Assembly (NCBI GenBank): GCA_016280525.1
Contig: JAEEGW010000166.1
Coordinates: 1 to 13,204 of the forward strand
Direction: 5' to 3'
Length of the DNA stretch: 13,204 bases
From: Clostridiales bacterium
GTDB taxonomy: Bacteria > Bacillota > Clostridia > Oscillospirales > CAG-272
Shown: one piece after another, positions 1-6,208 of the stretch
Numbering within the stretch: the stretch's first letter is position 1
Layout: every line of letters starts with the position of its first letter
Program-made: the position numbers and the translations under genes
Notes under the pieces: model-generated
What the model was told of the DNA's origin: nothing
The model's database searches: none
Seen by the model: the letters and a program-made list of their open reading frames with translations, nothing else

Positions 1-1
1 A

Positions 2-1906
2 GAAGCCGTGAGCGGGGGAGCGGATATAGACGAGCAGTACGAGATAGTCGCTTCTGCTTACGAAAAAAAGATGCGCGTCTGCCCCAAGTGCGGGCGTACG
101 CTGATACGCCCCGGCGCGGAGTGCATCAAATGCCAGTCAAAAGGCAAAATAGTATCAAAACTTTTCAAATACGTAAAACCTCAGGGCGCGCTGCTTATAA
201 TAGCTCTGATCATGTCCATGATGAGCACGGCGCTTGCGCTTCTGCCGCCGTCTTTGACGCAGCGGCTCGTTGACGACGTGCTGCCCAACGGCAAACAGAA
301 CGACCTCGTGATGATCGTCATAGTGCTTTTGGGCTCGTATATCATAGGCACTCTGCTAAACGGCTTCCGCGGATATATGCTCCGTATCGCCGGCGACAGG
401 ATCGTGCGGTATATGCGAAACGACGTGTATGAAAAAGCCCAGCATCTGCCGATGAAGTTCTACGACAAGACTTCAACAGGCTCCGTCATAAACCGCATCT
501 CCGGCGATACGAACACGCTTCAGGCGTTCGCGCTGCGCATATCCCAGGAGATAGTCGTTCAGCTTTTCATGCTCGTGGGTATTGTCATAATAATGTTTTT
601 AAAGGACTGGAAGCTGTCGCTTCTGGCGCTGTGTCCCGTGCCGATAGTGGTGCTCGGCGCAAAGTATTTCAGTCGGAAAATAGCTCCGTTTTACCGCAGG
701 ATATGGAAACGCTGGGCGGCCGTGTCGTCGGTCCTGACCGATACGATACCGTGCGTGCGCGTGGTAAAATCCTTCGCGGGCGAGAAACGAGCGACCGAGA
801 GATTCAAAAAATACAACGACGAATGGTATAAAGTCGATACGAGCTCGGCGAAGATAACCACGGCGTTCCCCGCGCTCGTCAGCTTTGTCGTGACGTGCGG
901 CTCGCTTCTGATCTGGGGCGTCGGCGGCTCGTGGGTTATAAAAGGCTTCGGCGGTCTTACGCCCGGTCTTCTTGTGGCGTTCATCAGCTACGCGTCGATG
1001 TTCTACGGTCCGGTAAACTTCTTTGCGTACCTGTCCGACAGCTATCAGGGCGCGTTATCCTCCGCGGAGCGCGTGCTCGATATACTTGACGCGGAGCCTG
1101 AGCCGGACTTCGGCAAAGGCAACTGCCCGGAGAAGATAGAGGGCAGAATAGAATTCAAAAACGTCAATTTCAGCTTTGACCGCGCCAAAAAGACGCTTTC
1201 GGACATAAACTTAACGATAGAGCCGGGAGATATAGTCGGTATAGTCGGAACGACGGGCTCCGGCAAATCAACGCTCATAAATCTGCTCATGCGCTTCTAC
1301 GACAACTACGACGGAGAGATACTGCTTGACGGTCAGAACATCAAAGACATAGACATGGGCTATTACAGAAGCAAGATAGGCTACGTTCAGCAGGAGCCCA
1401 TGATGTTCTCCGACACGATATTCAACAATATAGCCTACGGCGTGCCGGACGCGCATATCGAGCAGGTCATAAACGCGGCTGACGTCGCAAACGCGCACGA
1501 TTTCATAATCCTGCAGCCGGACGGATACGATTCGATGCTCGGCGAGCGCGGCGTGGGTTTGTCCGGCGGCGAGCGGCAGAGGATTTCCATCGCCCGCGCG
1601 GTGCTCAAAAATCCGAGTATCCTTGTGTTTGACGAGGCGACGGCGTCCGTTGACTCGGAGACGGAAAATCAGATACAGGAAGCGATAGAGCGGCTGATCT
1701 ACGGCAGGACTACTATCATGATAGCGCACAGACTTTCAACTCTGCGCAAGGCGAACAAGATAGTCGTCGTAGACAAAGGGCGTATAATAGAATGCGGCAC
1801 TCACGACGAGCTCATGGCGCTTAAAGGCAAGTTCTACAGGCTGATACAGATTCAGTCCATGTCGGAGCAGGTCAGAGCGCAAAAAGAAGAAGAGCATTTT
1901 GAATGA
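2..1906 (+). CDS. ABC exporter half-transporter (permease-ATPase) with N-terminal zinc ribbon, 5' partial
   Basis: Membrane exporter subunit that would couple ATP hydrolysis to substrate translocation as a dimer; substrate unknown. The frame is open to the left edge. A GTG at 8 is the first possible start, but no ribosome site can be judged, so I treat the gene as truncated. Numbering from that GTG: zinc ribbon with C25-x2-C28 and C39-x2-C42; six hydrophobic segments at about 60-82, 99-121, 182-198, 202-220, 287-306 and 317-337 (type I exporter fold); ATPase with Walker A GTTGSGKST at 414-422, Q-loop Q461/Q462, signature LSGGERQ at 518-524, Walker B with D542 and E543, and H-loop H574. All catalytic residues are present. 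The stop overlaps the ribosome site of the DUF1854 gene. ABC transporters of this type paired with DUF1854 are named cyanophycin-associated in some bacteria; no cyanophycin gene is visible here, so that role is not claimed. Confidence 0.93.
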   Translation, partial: EAVSGGADIDEQYEIVASAYEKKMRVCPKCGRTLIRPGAECIKCQSKGKIVSKLFKYVKPQGALLIIALIMSMMSTALALLPPSLTQRLVDDVLPNGKQNDLVMIVIVLLGSYIIGTLLNGFRGYMLRIAGDRIVRYMRNDVYEKAQHLPMKFYDKTSTGSVINRISGDTNTLQAFALRISQEIVVQLFMLVGIVIIMFLKDWKLSLLALCPVPIVVLGAKYFSRKIAPFYRRIWKRWAAVSSVLTDTIPCVRVVKSFAGEKRATERFKKYNDEWYKVDTSSAKITTAFPALVSFVVTCGSLLIWGVGGSWVIKGFGGLTPGLLVAFISYASMFYGPVNFFAYLSDSYQGALSSAERVLDILDAEPEPDFGKGNCPEKIEGRIEFKNVNFSFDRAKKTLSDINLTIEPGDIVGIVGTTGSGKSTLINLLMRFYDNYDGEILLDGQNIKDIDMGYYRSKIGYVQQEPMMFSDTIFNNIAYGVPDAHIEQVINAADVANAHDFIILQPDGYDSMLGERGVGLSGGERQRISIARAVLKNPSILVFDEATASVDSETENQIQEAIERLIYGRTTIMIAHRLSTLRKANKIVVVDKGRIIECGTHDELMALKGKFYRLIQIQSMSEQVRAQKEEEHFE

Positions 1907-1915
1907 GGTGATATC

Positions 1916-2407
1916 ATGGCAGACAGATTATACATAAACGCGGACGAAGCGAAGATCACGTACAGGGACTTTGCGCACGTGGACGTTTTGATGTACGACG
2001 GACGGGAATTTTCCGATCTTGAACCGCGCCGTCTGTTCCCGTTATCCGGCTTAACGAAATACATAACGCTGATAGACAAGGACATGAAAGAGGTCGCCGT
2101 AATAAGAGACCTTGATACGATCTTGCCAGAGTCAAGGGAAGCGATAGAAAAGTGCCTTGACGAATATTACATGATACCGAAAATAACGCGCATACTTGAC
2201 CGTAAGGAGAAAAACGGACTTTTGAAATACAAGGTTGAAACGAATTACGGAGTGCGTGAATTCGATATCAGAAACCGTCATTCCGACATAAAAAATCTGT
2301 ACGACGGGCGCGTCCTTTTCCGCGACAGCGACGACAACAGATACGAGATACCGGACATCAACAAGCTTGACAAAAAGAGCTGGCTTAAAATAAATATTGA
2401 TCTGTAA
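1916..2407 (+). CDS. DUF1854 family protein, partner of the upstream ABC transporter
   Basis: Small soluble protein of 163 residues with no signal peptide or membrane segment. The segment RRLFPLSGLTKYITLID near the N-terminus, the central Y-x-x-P-K-I-x-x-I motif, and the C-terminal G-R-V-L-F-R-D-x-D-x-N-R-Y-E-I stretch fit my memory of DUF1854, a family usually found beside an ABC exporter. Biochemical function is unknown; a regulatory or accessory subunit of the transporter is an inference from neighbourhood. The ATG at 1916 follows GAGGTG at 1905-1910, which overlaps the stop of the transporter gene, so the two are almost certainly co-transcribed and translationally coupled. The next gene starts 13 bases after the stop. 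Confidence 0.85.
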   Translation: MADRLYINADEAKITYRDFAHVDVLMYDGREFSDLEPRRLFPLSGLTKYITLIDKDMKEVAVIRDLDTILPESREAIEKCLDEYYMIPKITRILDRKEKNGLLKYKVETNYGVREFDIRNRHSDIKNLYDGRVLFRDSDDNRYEIPDINKLDKKSWLKINIDL

Positions 2408-2420
2408 AGGAGATACTATA

Positions 2421-2747
2421 ATGAAACTTGTACTTGCGGTAGTTCCGAACGACGACAGCGTGAACGCTACGTCTGCTCTTACAAAAGAAGGATTTTTCGT
2501 AACGAAACTGTCCACGACGGGCGGCTTCCTCATGGTCGGAAACACGACGCTTTTAATAGGCACGGAGGCTGACCGCGTGGGAGAAATAAAGGATATTCTA
2601 AAAAAGCACTGCGCGACGAGAACGCGCGTCGCTCCGACCTCAAGCTCTTTCGGACGCGGTCTGTCCGACCAGAGCGTGGCGGAGGAGACCGTCGTCGGCG
2701 GCGCCACGATATTCGTCTTGGACGTTGAATCTTTTGAAAAAATTTAA
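2421..2747 (+). CDS. Cyclic-di-AMP receptor, PstA/DarA-like (DUF970, PII-like)
   Basis: PII-like signal protein, normally a homotrimer that binds the second messenger c-di-AMP in the cytosol. It is 108 residues, against 109 in Bacillus and Staphylococcus PstA as I recall them. Family hallmarks are MKLVLAVV at the N-terminus, T28-K-L-x-T-T-G-G-F36-L at 28-37, N41-T-T, G47, and the C-terminal V-G-G-A-T-I-F-V with F-E-K-I at the end. T28, F36 and N41 sit at positions I recall as nucleotide-contacting. Position 26, Arg in the Bacillus protein, is Phe here. ATG 2421 is preferred over an upstream in-frame TTG at 2397 because AAGGAG at 2407-2412 lies 8 bases before it. In Bacillus the gene lies between tmk and holB; here it follows ABC/DUF1854, suggesting a link between c-di-AMP and transport. 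Confidence 0.92.
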   Translation: MKLVLAVVPNDDSVNATSALTKEGFFVTKLSTTGGFLMVGNTTLLIGTEADRVGEIKDILKKHCATRTRVAPTSSSFGRGLSDQSVAEETVVGGATIFVLDVESFEKI

Positions 2748-2749
2748 GT

Positions 2750-4465
2750 ATGTATTCAACTGATAATCCGTGGATAAAAGAGCGCGAGGCGACGCTCTGC
2801 ACCTGGAAGTTCGACTATGACCGCGGATATGTAAGCAATACGTCCGTGTCATTGATAAACGATTTTATGAGTTTGTCAGACAGACAGTTATCGGACTACG
2901 CTAAAATGATAAAGGAATGCGGATTTACCGGTATTCAGGTAATGGATATCTGCTCCGCGTGGCGTTACGGCGGCGGTTATGAAAACGTACACGACAAATT
3001 CAAGACGCTGTCGGAAGCCTGCCACGAGATCGGTCTTAATTTCACGGTCTGGTGCTGGGCGGCGGAATTTTCCGGTCACGGCTGGTCTGAGCCGGACGCG
3101 GTATATCAGAACGCCGATCCGTCAAAGCCCGCGTATCTTGACAGCCGCGTACACGCGCTTTTTGAAAAATACTATAGTATTTACGCGGATCTCGCGCCGT
3201 TTTCGGACCGCGTCATAGCGCATTTCTTTGACCCCGGCAATCTCACGGATATGCCGAGCATAATCTATTTTGTCAAACTGCTTTCGGCAAAATTTAAAGA
3301 GAAAAATCCGGATATAAAAATAGCCGTTGATACGTGGGGCTGCCCGGAAGGGTATCCGCAGGCGCTCGTTGACGCGGGTATGGACGGCGTTATGCTCATG
3401 GAGCTTCCTTTTTTGCCGATATGGAGGCAGCCGGGCAAGCGCGCCGCTTTCAGAGAGGGTGTGAAAAAGCTCGGCTGTGAGCTTGGCTCGTGGGGCTGGT
3501 ACGACAGCGATATGGAAATAGACCAGATACCGCTTATGACGGTGAATAACCGCGTGTTGAAGGACGTTTTTGCACAAACCCGCGCACAGGCGGATCACGT
3601 TATGACGCCGTGCTACTGGAGCGAAACGGATTCTTACCATATACTGAATTTCTTCTCGCTTTACGCCGCCGGGCATCTGCTTACCGACCCGGAGGGCGAT
3701 CCCGATAAGCTGTTGTACGATTCAGCCTGCAAAATTACCGGGCAAAACAAAAAAGACGCGGAGCGCCTTACGACCGTGCTTGAGCTTATACGCGACGCGA
3801 GAAGCGGCGACAGCTGGGAAACCTACTGGTGGACCGAGCCTGGATACGTGCTGAAGCACGGCGACGCGGAAAATATACTTGACCGCTCCGATAACGTGAT
3901 AGCATCCCTGAAAGAGCTTATAAACGAGCCGGAACCGAAAGGCGGCATACCGTTTCCGATCACACGCAGACAGCTGTATAAGCTGATTCTGCCGCATCTG
4001 TATCAGATAAAGCAGTACGCGCAACTCCGGTGCGGCTTGGAAGAAGTGAAGAGGATGCGTGAAGGCGGCGCGCCGAAGGAAAAGCTGCAGGCAAAGATCG
4101 ATAGGCTGCCGTGTGAAATACCGGAGTATAACTGCGTTACCGGCCTGTGGGGACAGAGCGAGGCGCGGTGCGCTTACGAGCTGACAGGACAGTTCTGCCG
4201 CGAAAACGGACTGCAGGCGCCGCAAAGACCGGGGAACGTCCGGTTTGCATTCAAGCGCCGTCTGATAGACCGGCTGACAGTCGAGCAGCGCGGAAAAACA
4301 GAGCGCGTATGGGTGCAGGCAGTGTTTTACGAGGGCGGTATGCCGGATATCGGTTTTATACGTTCTTTGCTTGACGAGCTTGCAGCGGATCAAGTGCTTG
4401 AAAAGGACGGCGACAAATACTCGCTTACCGACTGGCAAAACAATAGATTTGATTTTTCAATGTAA
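2750..4465 (+). CDS. Putative TIM-barrel glycosidase-like protein, family unassigned
   Basis: A 571-residue protein without signal peptide or membrane segment, so cytosolic. I do not recognise a named family. Residues about 10-330 look like a (beta/alpha)8 barrel with short hydrophobic strands ending in polar or acidic motifs: GFTGIQVMD (58-66), FTVWCWAAEFSGHGW (98-112), AHFFDPGN (157-164), IAVDTWGCPE (191-200), VMLMELP (214-220) and ELGSWGWYDSD (244-254). The following L-T-D-P-x-G-D-P-D-K-L stretch (311-321) resembles the helical part after the barrel in alpha-glucuronidase-like hydrolases (GH67/GH115 type). The last 65 residues are a separate small domain. A carbohydrate-active role is an inference; candidate catalytic acids are D66, E106, D161, D194 and E218. 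The ATG is only 2 bases after the stop of the c-di-AMP receptor gene and lacks a clear Shine-Dalgarno site, so it may rely on coupled translation. Confidence 0.7.
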   Translation: MYSTDNPWIKEREATLCTWKFDYDRGYVSNTSVSLINDFMSLSDRQLSDYAKMIKECGFTGIQVMDICSAWRYGGGYENVHDKFKTLSEACHEIGLNFTVWCWAAEFSGHGWSEPDAVYQNADPSKPAYLDSRVHALFEKYYSIYADLAPFSDRVIAHFFDPGNLTDMPSIIYFVKLLSAKFKEKNPDIKIAVDTWGCPEGYPQALVDAGMDGVMLMELPFLPIWRQPGKRAAFREGVKKLGCELGSWGWYDSDMEIDQIPLMTVNNRVLKDVFAQTRAQADHVMTPCYWSETDSYHILNFFSLYAAGHLLTDPEGDPDKLLYDSACKITGQNKKDAERLTTVLELIRDARSGDSWETYWWTEPGYVLKHGDAENILDRSDNVIASLKELINEPEPKGGIPFPITRRQLYKLILPHLYQIKQYAQLRCGLEEVKRMREGGAPKEKLQAKIDRLPCEIPEYNCVTGLWGQSEARCAYELTGQFCRENGLQAPQRPGNVRFAFKRRLIDRLTVEQRGKTERVWVQAVFYEGGMPDIGFIRSLLDELAADQVLEKDGDKYSLTDWQNNRFDFSM

Positions 4466-4538
4466 AAATTTCACTGACGCGATAAGTATGGCGGGTCCCC
4501 ACCCGTGAACCCCCAAAAACTCGTTCCTCGTGAATTGC

Positions 4539-4584
4539 CTTACGGGGACCCCCAACGCTCTCCGGTTCGCGTCGGGGAACCCCT
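4539..4584. repeat. 46-bp C-rich repeat module, left copy
   Basis: This stretch matches 12763-12808 at 41 of 46 bases with no gap, counted by eye, in the same orientation. The right copy has a perfect 9-bp stem, CCCCGACGC with GCGTCGGGG. In this copy the left arm is CCCCAACGC, one mismatch, so the fold is slightly decayed. Confidence 0.85.
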
Positions 4585-4590
4585 GTTACG

Positions 4591-4650
4591 CCGCAAAAAA
4601 GCCCCGATATTATATCGGGGGGATGGTGGGGTTTGGGGCGGTAAGGGGGG
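4591..4650. repeat. Hairpin plus G-run repeat module, left copy (putative G-quadruplex)
   Basis: The module begins CCGC, six A, then hairpin CCCCGATA-TTA-TATCGGGG (4602-4620), followed by G runs separated by short linkers. Bases 4617-4642 are identical to 13045-13070. Runs of four or more G at 4617-4622, 4628-4631, 4635-4638 and 4645-4650 are enough for an intramolecular G-quadruplex on the + strand. Confidence 0.85.
4595..4620 (-). terminator. Possible second intrinsic terminator downstream of the his operon
   Basis: Read on the - strand, an 8-bp stem CCCCGATA with TATCGGGG and a 3-base loop is followed by C and six T. It lies about 165 bases beyond the hisIE stop and downstream of a stronger terminator, so it would act as backup. 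It belongs to a repeat module with a second copy at 13018-13077. Confidence 0.5.
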
Positions 4651-4684
4651 CGGGGAGCCCCAAGAGCGCCGTTAGGCGCACAGA

Positions 4685-4704
4685 TCGTCGGCGCAGCCGA
4701 CACC
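4685..4704. repeat. 20-bp hairpin element, inverted copy of 12600-12619
   Basis: Contains the 6-bp stem GTCGGC-GCA-GCCGAC (4687-4701). The whole 20 bases are the exact reverse complement of 12600-12619. On the + strand it is followed after a short gap by TTTTT (4706-4710), so it could weakly terminate the + strand gene cluster ending at 4465; the stem-to-T spacing makes that doubtful. Confidence 0.7.
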
Positions 4705-4715
4705 GTTTTTAAATT

Positions 4716-4740
4716 AAAAACGGGCGATCAATGATCGCCC
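4716..4740 (-). terminator. Rho-independent terminator of the his operon
   Basis: On the - strand, GGGCGATC-ATT-GATCGCCC (4740 to 4722) forms an 8-bp GC-rich stem with a 3-base loop, then G and TTTTT (4720-4716). It begins 45 bases past the hisIE stop, the right place and strand to end the operon transcript. The same hairpin type with covarying bases occurs at 12533-12557 and 12728-12746, so this terminator is a copy of a dispersed repeat. Confidence 0.8.
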
Positions 4741-4770
4741 ATGTAAGCAGGACGTCGATTTGCCGCCCTC

Positions 4771-4798
4771 TGAATTCTGAATTCTTAATTCTTAATTC
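4771..4798. repeat. 28-bp array of four heptamers overlapping the 3' end of hisIE
   Basis: On the + strand the units are TGAATTC, TGAATTC, TTAATTC, TTAATTC. The third unit supplies the hisIE stop codon (TTA at 4785-4787, TAA on the - strand), and the last hisIE residues I-K-N are encoded by the array. A second 4x7 array with another heptamer lies at 12819-12846. Confidence 0.9.
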
Positions 4799-5453
4799 CC
4801 CGGTCCGACGCCATTTTCTCCTGCTTGACCTTATGGTCTATAACGTGGCGGGAGGCGAGTTCCTTTGTTATGTCGTCAACGGTTATCCCCGCTTCCACCA
4901 TCAGCACCATTACGTGATACGCGAGATCGGCTATTTCATAGACGGTCTCTTTTTTGTCCCTGTCCTTTGCGGCGATTATGACCTCCGTGGACTCCTCGCC
5001 GACTTTTTTGAGTATTTTATCAAGCCCCTTGTCAAACAGATACGTCGTATACGAGCCTTCTTTTCTGTTCGTTTTTCTGCCTTTTATAAGCTCAAACAGT
5101 CCGTCGTACGAAAACTCCGTCATATCGGAAGCGTTGTATACCGGGTATTCAAAGCAGGATTCACTCCCAAGGTGGCACGCCGGACCGTCCGGGTTGACGG
5201 CTATCGCAAGCGCGTCTCTGTCACAGTCCGCGGTGATCGAAACTATGTGCTGATAATTGCCGCTTGTTTCGCCTTTTAACCACAGCTTTTGTCTTGACCG
5301 CGAATAAAAGCACGTCAGCCCCTTTTCAAGCGAGATCCGAAGGCTTTCCTTATTCATATACGCAAGTGTCAGAATGCGCTTTGTCGCCGCGTTATACACA
5401 ATCGCGGGGATCAGCCCTTTTTCGTCAAATTTAAGCTCGTCTATGTTTATCAT
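4785..5453 (-). CDS. hisIE: Bifunctional phosphoribosyl-AMP cyclohydrolase / phosphoribosyl-ATP pyrophosphatase
   Basis: Cytosolic enzyme for two early histidine steps: removal of pyrophosphate from PR-ATP (HisE part) and ring opening of PR-AMP to ProFAR (HisI part). It is 222 residues. The HisI domain, about 1-110, shows CFYSRSRQKLWLKGETSG (48-65), the metal-binding D76-C-D78-R-D80, and zinc-ligand cysteines C77, C93 and C100. The HisE domain, about 118-215, shows the MazG-like helices with G-E-E-S-T-E-V and E-I-A-D-L-A-Y-H. Both halves look intact. The start overlaps the hisF stop as ATGA. It is the last gene of the operon, and its final residues I-K-N and stop lie in a heptamer repeat array, so the C-terminus may have been altered by repeat insertion without loss of the fold. 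Confidence 0.97.
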   Translation of the reverse strand: MINIDELKFDEKGLIPAIVYNAATKRILTLAYMNKESLRISLEKGLTCFYSRSRQKLWLKGETSGNYQHIVSITADCDRDALAIAVNPDGPACHLGSESCFEYPVYNASDMTEFSYDGLFELIKGRKTNRKEGSYTTYLFDKGLDKILKKVGEESTEVIIAAKDRDKKETVYEIADLAYHVMVLMVEAGITVDDITKELASRHVIDHKVKQEKMASDRGIKN

Positions 5454-6208
5454 AACCTTACCTCTATACCGTTATCTTTCATTTTTTGCTTTAACTGTTT
5501 GATATTGACCTCTCCGAAGTGGAAGACCGATGCGGCGAGCCCGGCGTCGACTTTCGGCAGAGCTTTGAACAGCGTTATAAAATCGTCGTAGCCGCCCGCG
5601 CCGCCCGACGCTATGACGGGAACAGACACCGCGTCGCACACCGCCGACAGCATCTCTAAATCAAACCCGTTTTTGACGCCGTCCGTATCTATAGAATTCA
5701 CTACTATTTCTCCCGCGCCGTTTGCTACCCCGCGTTTTATCCATTCTATCGCGTCCATGCCGGTGTTTTCGCGCCCGCCTTTTGCAAAAACGGTGAATTT
5801 TCCGTCCACGCGCTTTACGTCGACGGATAGCACCACGCACTGGTCGCCGTACAGCTTTGCCGCCGCGGGTATCAGCGACGGGTCTTTTATAGCGCCGGAG
5901 TTTACCGAGACCTTGTCCGCACCGCATTTGAGCACTCTGTCAAAGTCCGATACGCTGTTTATCGCGCCGCCGACCGTGAGCGGTATGAACACCTTTGACG
6001 CGGCTTCCTTCAGCACGTCAGTAAAGAGGCTGCGCCCTTCCGCCGACGCGGTTATATCGTAAAACACAAGCTCATCCGCGCCTGCTGCGCTGTAATATTC
6101 GGCAAGCTCTACCGGAGAGGCGACGTTTTTCAGCCCTTCAAAATTCACGCCCTTTACGACCTGACCGTTTCTCACGTCAAGGCAGGGGATTATTCTTTTT
6201 GTTATCAT
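5450..6208 (-). CDS. hisF: Imidazole glycerol phosphate synthase cyclase subunit
   Basis: Cyclase half of the HisH-HisF complex. It uses ammonia channelled from HisH to turn PRFAR into imidazole glycerol phosphate and AICAR. It is 252 residues, the usual length, and a (beta/alpha)8 barrel. The catalytic aspartates are D11 in P-C-L-D-V and D130 in V-L-S-V-D-V, at the same numbers as in the Thermotoga enzyme. Phosphate-binding glycine motifs T-V-G-G-A and A-S-G-G-A-G are present. It overlaps hisA upstream and hisIE downstream by ATGA, so translation is coupled to both. Confidence 0.98.
   Translation of the reverse strand: MITKRIIPCLDVRNGQVVKGVNFEGLKNVASPVELAEYYSAAGADELVFYDITASAEGRSLFTDVLKEAASKVFIPLTVGGAINSVSDFDRVLKCGADKVSVNSGAIKDPSLIPAAAKLYGDQCVVLSVDVKRVDGKFTVFAKGGRENTGMDAIEWIKRGVANGAGEIVVNSIDTDGVKNGFDLEMLSAVCDAVSVPVIASGGAGGYDDFITLFKALPKVDAGLAASVFHFGEVNIKQLKQKMKDNGIEVRL

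Larger units (their letters stand above)
4466..4784. repeat. Convergent intergenic region built from repeat modules
   Basis: No gene is visible in this 319-base stretch between the glycosidase-like gene and hisIE. It holds, left to right: a small hairpin CGGGT/ACCCG at 4492-4505; a C-rich module at 4539-4584 also found at 12763-12808; a hairpin plus G-run module at 4591-4650 also found at 13018-13077; hairpins GGGGAGCCCC at 4652-4661 and GCGCC-GTTA-GGCGC at 4666-4679; a 20-base element at 4685-4704 whose exact reverse complement is at 12600-12619; a perfect 10-bp inverted repeat at 4703-4723; the his terminator at 4716-4740; and a heptamer array from 4771. The left modules have the same orientation as their partners beyond the his operon and the right ones the opposite. 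Confidence 0.85.

Noticed and set aside
4530..4712. + strand 60-codon open frame in the convergent intergenic region
   Set aside because: It runs across the repeat modules and terminator hairpins, has no ribosome site and encodes an arginine- and glycine-rich product typical of translated GC-rich repeats.
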